DNA from: Haemaphysalis longicornis
Lineage: Eukaryota; Arthropoda; Arachnida; Ixodida; Ixodidae
Assembly: GCA_013339765.2 (NCBI GenBank)
Contig: CM023448.1
Span: 25,000,551-25,064,550 of the forward strand
DNA: 64,000 nucleotides
Direction of reading: 5' to 3'
Shown: positions 45,315 through 55,439 of the stretch, piece by piece
How positions within the stretch are numbered: position 1 is the first letter of the stretch
Layout of the letters: the number at the start of each line of letters is the position of its first letter
Notes under the pieces: generated by a model
What the model saw: the letters and a program-made list of their open reading frames with translations, nothing else
What the model was told of the DNA's origin: nothing
Databases searched by the model: none
Translations under genes and position numbers: made by a program

Positions 45315-45988
45315 ATCCCCCGGTCACACGGGAACCTTCAATCCGGATTGCAGCGAAGCGCGATGACTTTTTGACCGCGCTCGACGCACCACCGCTGCTA
45401 CACGGCACATTTCGATGGATTCCGATCGGAAAGTCGTGGCCTCCGCGTCGGCGCGCGCCGCCGGTAGTCGATCGCGGAGGCCACGAGAAAGTTGCACCGG
45501 TTGCACTCACGTACGCCAGATGGCGCTAAAAATATACTTCTAATTTTGTTTGTATTTTTGGCGAGGTGATTGTACAGTGGCGTTGCTACTAAGGCTGCTG
45601 TGCAACGCCACCCCGTTACAAAGGGGAAGCCGCTAATCATCATCATCATCATCAGCGGCCAGCGTCTGTGAACTTTGAACAGTCGTAATTATACGCATAT
45701 ATAAACGTCACTCCCCACTCATTTGGGTAAAGTTATCTGATACAATTTGTGGCGTTAGTTGAAGTTGTCACCTTGTGCGCCTTCACTCAGCGGGGACGAG
45801 GGTATCACCGCTTTCGTCCGACCTTGCTTGGAAACTTCAATCGCGCTCGATAAACCAGGATTGAGTTCGAGTGGGGTCGGACTCAATCGCGAATGAAACT
45901 TCCGTGTAGCAGCGCCCGATCCGGACTGAGCTCAATCCGAATCGACTCATTCGCGCGTAAAAGTGCCCGTGTTACAGGGGTATTGTGC
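45315..45988 (-). mobile_element. Nested MITE with GTCACACGGG termini, copy A
   Basis: Bounded by GGTCACACGGGAACCTTCAA on the left and the inverted GTGCCCGTGTTACAGGGG on the right, both matching the ends of the block at 47326-47808 in copy B. The interior has further inverted motifs such as CACCACCGCTGCTACACGG. It carries an extra LINE-tail insert (45536-45655) absent from copy B. A TA at the inner flank may be the target duplication. Confidence 0.6.
45536..45655 (+). mobile_element. Isolated LINE tail (same family as 27.96-32.7 kb LINE)
   Basis: TTTTGTTTGTATTTTTGGCG, then GTGCAACGCCACCCCGTTAC, AAAGGGGAAGCC and finally (ATC)6. It matches the tail of the SGNH-type LINE at 27969-28078. Either a severely 5'-truncated LINE copy or a SINE borrowing the LINE tail. 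Confidence 0.65.
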
Positions 45989-46002
45989 ACAAGCTTTGAC
46001 TT

Positions 46003-46110
46003 GATTGATTTTGGAGTGTAACGTGCCGAAGCTGCAGGTGGGCTATGAGGCACGCCGTAACTTCAGCTACGGATTAATTTTGAGCACCTGGGGATCTTTG
46101 CCGTGCACCG
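46003..46110 (-). repeat. Ruka-type SINE, 3' half, nested in copy A
   Basis: The reverse complement reads GGCAAAGATCCCCAGGTGCT, CAAAATTAATCCG, TACGGCGTGCCTCATAGCC and GCACGTTACACTCCAAAATC. The 5' half is missing compared with the copy at 47130-47305. Confidence 0.75.
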
Positions 46111-47129
46111 AATCCCTGTCTGGCTCGCTGGTGCTTCTGAATTTTGCTCGGGTTTCGGGTTTCTCTTAGAGTTTCGCTTTGCTGTAGTTGGTTCTCCTAC
46201 TTTTCCGGTGGGTTTGGGGGAATTTGTTACAGCAACGTTCAGCGGTAACGCACTGCCACCTTCCGCCGTTAAAAATAAACACTCAAAACATGCAAGAATG
46301 TAAAACAAGTGCCAGAAAACAATCAAAATGCGGGAAAGACGGGTCAAGATGTTGAATGAAACTAGCTGCAGATAATTTGAATGGCTGAACAGCTGGAACT
46401 CTCCCTCTTCCGCCGTGTTGCGACGTTCAGTCGTAGCGCCCTTTTCGCCATAGTCAGAATCTCCGCCGGGTTGCGACGCTCAGCCGTAACAGACTTTTCG
46501 CCGTAGTGAGACTCTACGCCGTGTTGCTGAGACCATCAGCCGTAACGCACTTTGCGCCCTACTGAGACTGTCCACAGTGTTACGACGCTCAGCCGTAATG
46601 CACTCCGCCGCAACGCGATCTCCGCCGTAGTGGAACGATGCCTCTTTGCAGTCTCTGGCTGCGGGTGGCATCCATGAAGGTTCTATCTCACTCCGGCAGA
46701 CAGCCGCATTACGGCGAAGAGTGCATTACGGCTGAGCGTCGCAACACGGCGTAGAGTCTCACTACAGCGAAAAGTACGTTGCGAATGAACGCCGCGACAC
46801 GGTGGAGGGGTGACAGTTCCAGCTGTTCAGCCGTTCAAAAGATCTGCAGCTAGAATCATGTGACATTGTCGCAGCTGTGCGTTACGTGCAAAAGTTTTTG
46901 TGCACTTGTTTCATTTTTTTGCGTGTTTCGCGGGTTTATTTTTGAAGGCTGAAGGTGGTGGTACGGCTAAATGTGCGTTACGGCTAAAAGTGGCTGTAAC
47001 GAAGCACCAAAAGCTCAGCGGAAAGGTAGAAGAACCAATAACGGCAAAGCGAACCTCCACGGGAAACCCAAAACCCGAACCAAACCTTGGAGCACCTGCG
47101 GGGGCGGAGCTGGTGCACCACCTCGATTG

Positions 47130-47305
47130 CCCGCAGCGGCGGCTGCTTTTCGGATGGAGGTAAAATGCGAAAGGCCCGTGTGGTTGAAATTTCAGTGTAT
47201 GGCAAAGATCCCCAGGTTCTCAAAATTACTCCGGAGCTGTAGTTACAGCGTGCCTCGTAGCCCATGTGTAGCTTCGGCACGTTACACTCTAAAATCAATC
47301 AAGTC
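47130..47305 (+). repeat. Ruka-type SINE nested in copy B
   Basis: CGGCGGCTGCTTTTCGGATG, AAAGGCCCGTGTGGTTGAAA, GGCAAAGATCCCCAGGTTCT, ATTACTCCGGAGCTG, GCGTGCCTCGTAGCCC and GCACGTTACACTC follow in Ruka order. Its position inside the host element is the same as in copy A. Confidence 0.78.
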
Positions 47306-47325
47306 AAAGCTTGTGCGCAATACCC

Positions 47326-47808
47326 CTGTCACACGGGCACTTTCAATCGCGAATTAGTCGATTTGGACTGAGGGAAATCCGGGTCGGGTGCTGCTACATG
47401 GAAGTTTTAATCGCGATCGAGCCCGATCGGGCTCAATCTCAATAATGGTTTATCGACCGCGATTGAAGTTTCCAAGTGCGATGGGACGAAAGCGTTGATG
47501 CTCTAGTCCGCGCTGACTAATGGCACAGAAGGTGACAACTTCAACAAACTACGCACATTGAATCAAATAACTTTACCAAATAAGCATGCAGTAACATTTA
47601 TATAGTTCCGTATAACTACGACCCCGCAAAGTTACCAGACGCCGGCCGCGAAGTACATTTTTAGCGCTATATGGCGTATGTGTGAGCAACAGGTGCCACT
47701 TCCCAATCGGGATTGAAACGTGCAGTGTAGCAGCGGTGGTGCGTCGAGCGTGCTCGAAAATTCAATCGCGCTTAGGTTCAACCGGATTGAAAGGGCCCGT
47801 GTGACAGT
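47326..47808 (+). mobile_element. Nested MITE with CTGTCACACGGGC termini, copy B
   Basis: The left end CCCCTGTCACACGGGCACTT and the reverse complement of the right end (CTGTCACACGGGCCCTTTCA) are inverted repeats of about 25-30 bp. The interior repeats GAATCGC/ATTGAA-type motifs and a CTGCTACA motif on both strands, so it can fold further. About 480 bp, no ORF. Confidence 0.68.
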
Positions 47809-48769
47809 TGTATATAAAATGTGAAACATCCAACTGGACAATCAGCAAAAGTTTCCTCCGATTTCTATATTTCTACTTCTTTAACGGTACGCCGTTTATT
47901 TACGGTAGGTGACCAATTCTTGATCTACTGCTCTCAACGGCTTACTTAATTGAAACTAAAGAGAAAGAAGGGAGTTACAAAGTTAGTCCCCGTACTGCCC
48001 TCATCCACCTGAACATGTCACGCTTCGAATTTTTCTTTTTGGAGCCACCTGTTCTTTTTTTTCTTTTTCAGTGATATCTGTATTCATGGTGCTGCCGCCA
48101 GCGTACGCCTAGTAAGAACAGGGCTTTCAGAGACTGTTTTAAATAAATGGCTAAAGATAGCTATAGTGTACTCCTGTTTTTTTTACCTTAATCCCTCTAA
48201 ATTGATTTTGATTTCACTTATTCTACCATTTCGAGGCATTCTTTGTGCCAGAGGAGGGAACTGGAATGGTTCTATGTGCACCGTGCAATAGCGCCCGACT
48301 CGCTGCACATTGCGCTGGCTGCCACAAGGTGTATATTTCACAATAGCAATCTAAATACACTTAACACAACTAAAGGATATTGTGCTAGGGGTCATGGTTG
48401 CTGACGTAGTAGCTATTATTGTAATAAAAAACGTGGAATATATATGCTTGAGAGCTATCAATTAACACGCAAAGAAATAAAAGAAGTGCCTGTAAAAAAT
48501 GGAAATGCGGGAAAGCTGCGTGAACATATATATGCAGCCGTTCGCACGTAACGCAGAGCTGCGACAATGTTGCATGAAAGTAACTGCAGGTAATTTGAAC
48601 GTCTGAATGGCTGAAACTGTCCCCCTTCCGCCGTGTTGTCACGCTCAGCCGTAACGCATTTTCCGCCGTAGTGCGATTCGCCGCCGTGTTGCGACTCTCA
48701 GCCGTAATGCACTCTTCACTGTAACGCGACTTTCCGCCGTAGTGGGACGATGCCTTCATAAATGCTTAC

Positions 48770-48990
48770 TCGTACTTGATATAAATGGCAGCAAGTGAGG
48801 CTTACGAAACGTGTGGCACGCCGGGGACGATTCGCCACGTTTTATGCGAGTGTCCACGCTCCTTGCCTGACAGAAAGAAGCTATAGTCAGTTTCTGAGGG
48901 TTAACTGAGTCAAGCCGAAGCCATTTTTTAACCCATAGCGACTCTTCAGTTCTTCCGGACTCGACCAATGCCTTCTACGGCGGCCTTGTG
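48770..48990 (+). pseudogene. LINE ORF2 C-terminal knuckle fragment (I/R1-like)
   Basis: The plus frame gives EAYETCGTPGTIRHVLCECP, the C-x2-C-x7-H-x4-C knuckle of LINE C-termini with the first Cys replaced by Tyr. ALWTG-type tail sequence follows near 48990. RT is absent, so this is a short 5'-truncated copy. It directly adjoins the right end of foldback copy B. Confidence 0.6.
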
Positions 48991-49068
48991 GACAGGCAAC
49001 ATCCAAAAGTGGTGTTCCAATATAGGGGTCAAACAATAATACTCTGAATACCATTTCCTCATTTATAC

Positions 49069-49180
49069 GTAAACCTATACGCGCGCATACGGACGGAACA
49101 GCGAAAAGAAGAGACAGGACGAGTGCAGATTCTCATGCTTTCGCTGTCCCGTCAGTTTGCGCAGTTTTACGTATAGGTAC
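49069..49180. repeat. Imperfect inverted repeat of about 110 bp
   Basis: ACCTATACG...GACGGAACAGCGAAA on the left pairs with the reverse complement of TTTCGCTGTCCCGTCAGTTT...CGTATAGGT on the right. The middle AGACAGGACGAGTGC relates to the repeat cluster at 35 kb. Confidence 0.6.
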
Positions 49181-50072
49181 GAAGAAGCAACTCGCCCAAC
49201 TTTTTTTTCTCCACTGAAACGAGAAAGGTGTTGTTTTACTGAGATCTCAAAAAAGAAAGGAATTCGGGTAGACATTACGGTATTATATAACACAGTGTTA
49301 CCATTTCAACACCATTCTATAACACGGAATAAGCACGGTTTAACACCACATAACCGCCATTTACCGATTTCGTGAATAGACCACTTTACTACAGCCCTAC
49401 TATACACAAATACAGCAATTACAATACAGAAAACGTATAATAAGGAATATTTATTTTTCTCCTGTTACGAAAGCAGGTACAAAACACTCGTGGTTACACT
49501 TTTCCGCGTACACAAACTCGGTCCGTCCGTTACATTCCAGGACGACATCGCTCTTTGCTGTTAACAAAGCAGGTACTTTCCACGAAATGAGGCAAGAACT
49601 ATCACAGCATGAACACTAATACAAATGGTGTACACTTCTCAGTACATGGATTTTGCACTGAGAGGACAGCCAGTGTCCTGGAGGGAGGAAACCAATCCCT
49701 CCTCCCAGGCACGCGCTCTCTTTACACAAGATGTCTCATTTACACAGGGTCCACCTTGCTACATACACAAATACAAAGCATTCGTGGTTTGTTAGCTGTA
49801 CCACCTGCACTTATTTAGCCCACCTTTCCCGTTTGGGGGCACCAAAACTTATTGAATACGCAGAACATGACCTCTATTCACAGAATGCAATTGAAACGGC
49901 CTTTGGCAGTAGCAACACAAGCACGCGGTTTACATCGGCACCAGATGGCTTGCACCTGTGGATGCACACATACGCGGCTTACATCTGCGAGTGAGCGCAC
50001 TTTGCAGTAGAGCGAGGCGCCAAGTACCCGGGTGCGGGAGGGAAGTCTCTCCGCCCGAGGCGCCTGCGCCTT
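49181..50072. other. No gene seen; possible 3' UTR of the L1/Tx1-like LINE
   Basis: Non-coding sequence with two related GTTA(C/A)(G/C)AAAGCAGGTAC motifs (49464 and 49559) and a GGAGGGAGG...CCTCCTCCC snap-back near 49680-49710. Its position just 3' of the LINE tandem repeats suggests element UTR. Confidence 0.35.
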
Positions 50073-50074
50073 TT

Positions 50075-50295
50075 AGAAGCCTCCCCTTATGGTCCCGTAA
50101 AACTTGACCCGTGCATTATTGGAGTGCAACTCAGGTGCACTCACTTTTACATTGCTCCCGTTATGTTCCCGTGAAACGTAGCCCATGTATTGGAGTGCGG
50201 CTGAGGCGCACCGGCTTTTATATGCCCCCTTTATGTTCCCGTAAACCGTAATCCGTGTACTGGAGTGCAACTCGGGTGCACTCGCCCGTTTTAGA
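50075..50295 (-). repeat. Three tandem copies of a 70-72-bp unit in a LINE 3' UTR
   Basis: On the minus strand the unit reads TGCACTCCA(G/A)TA..., TTTACGGGAACATAA(A/C)GGG and then AAAAG, repeated three times with about 75-80% identity by eye. It starts directly after the last coding motif of the L1/Tx1-like LINE. Confidence 0.7.
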
Positions 50296-52490
50296 CCTCA
50301 ATGGAAGGACAAAACCATTTTCTCAGGAACTCTCTGCTCCAGGTTTTCTGTGAGTTTCGTGTGCATGTGAATCAGCAAGTTCCACTGGTTTCGTCGGGGG
50401 CGCGATTCTTTGACAGCAGTACACCTGTTTATCCACAGTACATAAAAACCAATCGTTATGATAAGTACTGCTAGCGGGATTCTTGGGCATCGTCTGCCCT
50501 CCAGGAAATCCCGGATGCGGAGTTGTCTGTATGCCCTGCTCACTATGAACCAAATGTTTTGGCCACTGTGTATTGGATTATTGCGTGTTTATTTTTTCTC
50601 CCTCTGATTACAGTGCCCACACTTGTGTGTTGTTGTACCCCATCTCCTTAAGACAGTTCTCGTCTGCTAGAATGAGCACCCGTACTTCCATGTTATGTCC
50701 TGGGCTTCGCCCGGTGCATTTGCGTTGATCAGCGTGCGCCAGGGAAAGTTCTTTTGTTTCTCGTCTAGGTTTGCAGGGTTTCCCTCATCCAGTTTCTGGG
50801 CCAGTTCTGTGTTCCTCATATCTTCTATTTCCCTTTGTGAGTTATGTGTAGTTAGTTTCCTATATGCCGCTATTACTTTGGTGTAAAAGGGGGGGGGGGG
50901 GGGGAGCTGAGTTGCCTTAGGCCCATCCGGAGTGTACTGGAGGAATAACCTAGCTTGCGCTCCCAAGAAATATACACTGAGCTGTCTTGCTGGATGTCCA
51001 TTCTGCAGATCAAGGACCCTAAGAACACTTTTCAATGCATACGTCACGGCGTAGTTGGTTACCGAGGGGATGCTCCACCCTCTGAATTGTCTGGGCAAGC
51101 CCAGTTTCCCAGGTTTGACCAAGGCTGTTTTTTTCCGACCAGAACAGGCCCAGTAGTTCAGATGTGATTTTAACCACTATTTATCGAGGAAGGGCAGTTG
51201 TCCCTGCTATATGTACCATATTTTCCCTGTAAACACGTTTAGTGCGAGATACCTTCTAACAGCGTATGGAAAGTCGTAAGCTAAAGCTTCATTTACATCC
51301 TCCCTGAGTTGTTTAAGTGCTTGCTGCCATGTCTTAAGTGATACCCCGCTGACGTGTAAGTAACTCCAAGGATTTCTACATGTGTGACAACTGGGATGCC
51401 ATATATGTGTTGTTTTACTAATGGATTTAGGCTTAAGGCTTTACTTTTGGTGCAATCCAGTTTTGCGCCAGCTAACTCAGAATACTCCTCAAAGCAATTA
51501 AGTGCATGCACTAAACTCTGTTCGTCCCTTAGATACAAAGCAACATCATCGGCATACGCCGGTTCTTTAACTGTCCGGCTCCCTGGTAGCTGTAAGCCTA
51601 GAATATGCGTGTTATTTTCGACATTTTTAAGAACGGTTCTATTGCTAAAACGAAGAGTTATGGGGAAAGTGGGCACCCATTCCGGACACCTCAGACTAGT
51701 TGCTATCTATTTGTTTACGACTAGATCACTCTGCATGTTTTCATAAAGAATTACCAATATGTTGATAAACTGTTGGTAGGTATCCGAAGGCTGTTAATGT
51801 TGCGAAAATGTAGCTGTGTTCTACTCTGTCAAACGCCTGCGCTTGATCTAAAGAAATGAGCCAGCCTCTAGCCTGTCTCCTTTTGGTGTAGTCTATTATG
51901 TCTCCGTTTAACATGTTCAAGGTTTGATAGTTCCCGTCTGTAACTGAGCAGGCTTTCCATGATGTTATTACTTCCGGCAATGTAAGTTGTAGGCGCCTTA
52001 CTAGTACTGATGCAAGTAATTTGTAGTCCGACCCCAGTAGTGAGATGGGGCGCCAACTTGGGGGTTCGTTCCATGCCCTGGCATTTTTTCGTATTAGGAT
52101 AATACTACCTCGTTTTAAAGTGCGGGGTACTGTGTGCGTTGCTAGGATGTTATTTAATACTGCGCATAAAATGTTTCCCAGGAGGTCCAAATATGTGCCA
52201 TAAAACTCAACTGGCAATCCGTCCACCCCTGGCGCCTTGCCTGTGTGGAGTTGCTTCACTGACTCTGTTAGTTCTTTTAATCTGATCAGAGCGACTAAGT
52301 GTACAAAGTCGTCGTCTGGTAATTGTGGAACACTTGCTAAGTAGAGGCTGGATAGATTTCCTGAAAGGAGGAAATGAACCTGTCAATGTCCCCTGGTGTG
52401 AGATTTGCTTGATTTGACCGGTTTACTTCTGCTTTCAGCTGTCTGTTTCATTCATACCTCAATACTTCTGGGTTGGCACTGGCAGATGTG
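50296..52490 (-). pseudogene. L1/Tx1-like LINE ORF2, RT to C-terminus, degraded
   Basis: Minus frames show LHTGKAPGVDGLPVEFYGTY (52250), GSIILIRKN, PPSWRPISLLGSDYKLLA, RGWLISLDQAQAFDRVEHSY (about 51840), then RTVKEPAYADDVALYLRDEQ with YADD at 51545-51556 and VEILGVTYTSAGY. Further down the frame at 51122-50667 gives VYFLGAQARLFLQYT, and 50543-50340 gives AYRQLRIRDFLEGRRCPRIP, the usual C-terminal helix. A short pre-RT part (IDRFISSFQEIYPAST) lies at about 52370. This is the L1/Tx1 pattern. Frameshifts, a deletion between RT and C-terminus, and a 16-G run at 50889-50904 inside the frame show decay; the catalytic box is intact. Confidence 0.82.
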
Positions 52491-54200
52491 CAGTAGAGCC
52501 TACATAACCTGGAGTGACGCAGCTAACCAAAACAACTTGGCGGACGTTTTGAAAAAGTTACAAACAAATATGCGTTACAAACAAATATGCGTTACCCAGC
52601 AATATTTAGCTCATAGTTTACAGTGCAGGTGGAAAAAATGGCAATGGGTTTTTTTAATTTACCCTCAAACATAAAACTATTCCGGCTATACATACAGCTA
52701 CAGAATGCAATCTTTAATTTATTCCGAAAACAAAATACATCTGCAACGTTTCCTAATATAGTACGCGTTAGTTTAAACTACGTGTATTTTCTGTGCGGTC
52801 ATTATTTTTATAAGAGTTTCCTTATTTTGTACAGCTTTTTCTGATGCATTTACACCTCACTCAGTACGTACTCAGAATTAAAGAATGCTTCCAAGAAGAT
52901 AAGCGACCACGCTCTAAAAGGCATTATTACAGGAAGCCGCATTGTGGGTGCACCCATAGTGCCACTATTTAATTCAGTGGGCAAGCATTTTGGTGACTAG
53001 TACTGTGGTTTGGTGGTGCAGTTGTAACCGAGCAAGCAAAGAGAGACAGAAAACGCCGGAGGGAAGGGAGACGAAACGATGAAGAGGAGGGCAGTATGCT
53101 GATCCCCGACGAAACACTGATCCGAGCGGCTGGCAAAAGTGTGAGGGGATGTATCGACGGGATGTAATGGCGTCATCTCATTATTGCTTCCCCTCACACT
53201 CCCGCCATGCCCTACTCCTTCGTGCGTTGCTCATGCGATCGAAGAGATATTTGCTGGGAGGTTCAAATACAATTTGCAACCGCACATTCGCCGTGGCCGG
53301 AGGCGCGCTTCGAGATAACAGCGTGGGAGGGCGCGCCGCTTACGTTCCCTAACACGCGGTCCCTTCCTGAAACGCAGCACACATGCACCGTGGCCGAGAA
53401 GACAGAGGTTCGCGCTGCGCACAAATTTCACAATAGGGAGTACAGTAATCGTCAGTGCATTTTTAGAGTTATATAGATTCCTACATTCTCTTTCAACGTG
53501 TTTTTTTTGTGACCAGTTTGTCCTGTTCGGCTTTCGTGCTTTAATTCCTAAATCACCGTTTGTTGCTCTTGCGCACAGTAACGATGTGGCATATTAGAGA
53601 TTAAGCCCGCAACACAGCCCACAACCGTATTGTGGATAACTCCGTTTGTACGCTCTACAACAAACTTTTTTCGTGATTCTAAAGTGCATATTGTCCAAAA
53701 ACGTGTCGGCAAAATTCATTTGCTTTTAAAAATGGTCCAGCAATTTATAACCCTATAAAAATGAAATATCGAAATTAAAACACGCCCGTACACTTTACCC
53801 CAAACGCTTCTACTCTGTGCGGCCCGAGGGCAAGTTTGGCGCCCAAATTTCTTATGTCATTCCTCAATAAGGTTATTGGCCTTCCCTTTCTGACCCGCCA
53901 CTCAGTGGCCACTCGGATATCGGTCCTCATTTTGTCTGACTAAAGAAACAGCCCTGGTCCATTTCTTTTTCCTCGTTTGGACTATGATATCACGCGCTCG
54001 AGTTCGCTGATCCGGAACCTCGTGTTCTGTTTCTGAGCGTTACTCGTGTTATCCTTTCTCCTCTGACTGGTTGAGCCGAACAATCGTCATTTTCAGTAGT
54101 TTGAAAAGGCACCAACTTTCCGCCAAATATGTCAACGCGGGCAGCACACATTGGTTGCACGCTATTTTTTTCGGGATTGGTGTAGCCTATTTTTAAATGC
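52491..54200. other. Stretch without a supported gene
   Basis: No recognised element or domain. Open frames near 53.15-53.48 kb overlap on both strands and none has family features. Confidence 0.35.
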
Positions 54201-54219
54201 GAATACATTTCTTAGTCGG

Positions 54220-54760
54220 GGGTTGTCGTGCGCCGTCGGCGTGCGCCTGCATTCCTCTAGCGCGAGCACACGTGAGCGCGTGCCTCGTAGTTCTGCCATC
54301 GTCGTGGTCGTCGTCGTCTCGGCGCGGCGGACCCGCGCCGCTACAGTCGTGGTTTGTCGTGCTCCGTCGGCGTGCGCCCGCAGGTGTTATCTCTCCGCGC
54401 TCCTTCTCGCCCCTAGCAAAGGCTGTGGCACGCCTAGCAACCGGAGCAGGTGGTAGTTCAGGCGGGAGTAGCGGAGGGCAAGGGGAGAGGAGGAGCGCGC
54501 TCGGGCGTGTGAGGGCGCTCGCATCACGGGGCTCGGGCGGAGTAGCGGAGAGTGAGTGGAGAGGAGGAGCGCGCTCGGGCGTGCGAGGGCGCTAGCATCG
54601 CGGAGCTCGGAGGGAGAGAGAGCTCGCGCGCGGGGCGGGCGTCTTGCGCGGGTCTCTCTCACCTCTCCGCGTACCCTCTCTCCGTTCGCTGCGCTCGGAC
54701 AATGTATATAAATGCCGTGGAGCGCACGCCTCTCTCCGTTACTGCTTGCCGCAGCGCACT
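54220..54760 (+). promoter_or_regulatory. CpG-rich promoter-like block with TATA box
   Basis: A strongly GC- and CpG-rich block in an AT-leaning background. It holds a diverged direct repeat (GTCGTGCGCCGTCGGCGTGC and GTCGTGCTCCGTCGGCGTGC, 130 bp apart) and two tandem 74-bp units at 54467-54614. It ends at TATATAAATG near 54704, followed about 25-30 bases on by a CTCTCCGTTACTGC stretch that could be the start site. No clear downstream exon was identified, so this may be a host promoter or the 5' end of an element. Confidence 0.4.
54467..54614. repeat. 74-bp tandem repeat, two copies
   Basis: Both units read AGTAGCGGAG, GGAGAGGAGGAGCGCGCTCG, GGCGTG(T/C)GAGGGCGCT and (A)GCATC(A/G)CGG in order, with few differences. 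Confidence 0.85.
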
Positions 54761-55112
54761 CATCGATGCACCCAATGCATTCGCATTTCCGTACGATCCC
54801 CTTCGGGGAGGTGGGGGGAGTTTTTTTAACACTTAAGAGTGCGTGCCGAATGCTTCTCAGCCAATGAACATTCCGCGCAAAATTTTTACTTGTGTTTGGA
54901 TAAGCAATGTTGACCTGATCAGGGTAATTGTTCCCGTTTCCGTCGCTGTATTCTATTGTTGAGTTCCTAAGCGAAAAAATATGCTTATTGATAATTGCTT
55001 TAGAGTTGTTCGTATTTATTTGTAGCCCTACAGCCGAGATTTCAGACTGCAGAACTTCAAGCATTTTTACAGACGATAGGCTTTCTTGGTCTACTTTAAC
55101 CGGAAAATTTTG

Positions 55113-55123
55113 GTCTGTCTGGC

Positions 55124-55175
<52 letters not shown>
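55113..55175. repeat. (TCTG)n microsatellite
   Basis: Tetranucleotide run with a single early break. It explains the TDRQTDRQ frame on the minus strand. Confidence 0.95.
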
Positions 55176-55439
55176 ATTCGATTCCGCCAGCCGGCAAAAG
55201 TGAAGCACATTCTGCTCAATAGTCATGATTGCCTACAGCCAAATCAATCGTCTTAAGTCTGGTGGCAAGGTTCTCAATTGTCAACTTTGTTGAACAAGAA
55301 CAAGAGATTACGCAAATATAAGTCAGAAAAGCAATACATAAGTGAGTGTTATTTTACTAAAAATTAACGGATGCTTGGTTTCTGCTGCAACAAATGAAAC
55401 ACTACATCAACTGCAGACAGCCGTCGCCCGCTGTATCCC

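Larger units (their letters stand above)
44258..46641 (-). mobile_element. Foldback / Mutator-like non-autonomous element, copy A
   Basis: 2.38 kb. The left end GGTTCTATCTCACTACGGCG and the reverse complement of the right end GGCATCGTTCCACTACGGCG are inverted repeats. Each continues into tandem subrepeats of a unit of about 54 bp built from GGCGAAAAGTGCGTTACGGC, TGAGCGTCGCAACACGGCG and GAGAGTCTCACTA (44265-44480 forward, about 46390-46630 inverted). A perfect 10-bp duplication flanks it. Long TIRs with internal repeats and a 9-10-bp duplication fit foldback or Mutator-like elements. The interior has no transposase but holds a nested MITE and a partial Ruka. Relative to copy B the interior is inverted. 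Confidence 0.75.
46679..48754 (+). mobile_element. Foldback / Mutator-like non-autonomous element, copy B
   Basis: 2.08 kb, starting GGTTCTATCTCACTCCGGCA and ending in the inverted CCACTACGGCGG...GGCATCGTCCCAC end. The same subterminal repeats lie at about 46690-46830 (forward) and 48620-48745 (inverted). The interior is the reverse of copy A: a CCAATAACGGCAAAGCGAAC/GGGAAACCCAAAACCCGAAC block, Ruka, MITE, then a long segment (47820-48600) matching 44530-45290 of copy A. No transposase frame and no matching target duplication were found, so copy B may have arisen by inverted duplication or recombination rather than simple insertion. Confidence 0.72.

Noticed and set aside
50889..50904. 16-G run as a possible G-quadruplex regulatory site
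   Set aside because: It lies inside a decayed LINE frame and is most simply a slipped homopolymer or sequencing-prone run.
54387..55226. 279-codon minus-strand ORF
   Set aside because: It is held open by the TCTG microsatellite and the GC-rich block. A middle part faintly resembles an RT thumb but no motif is convincing.
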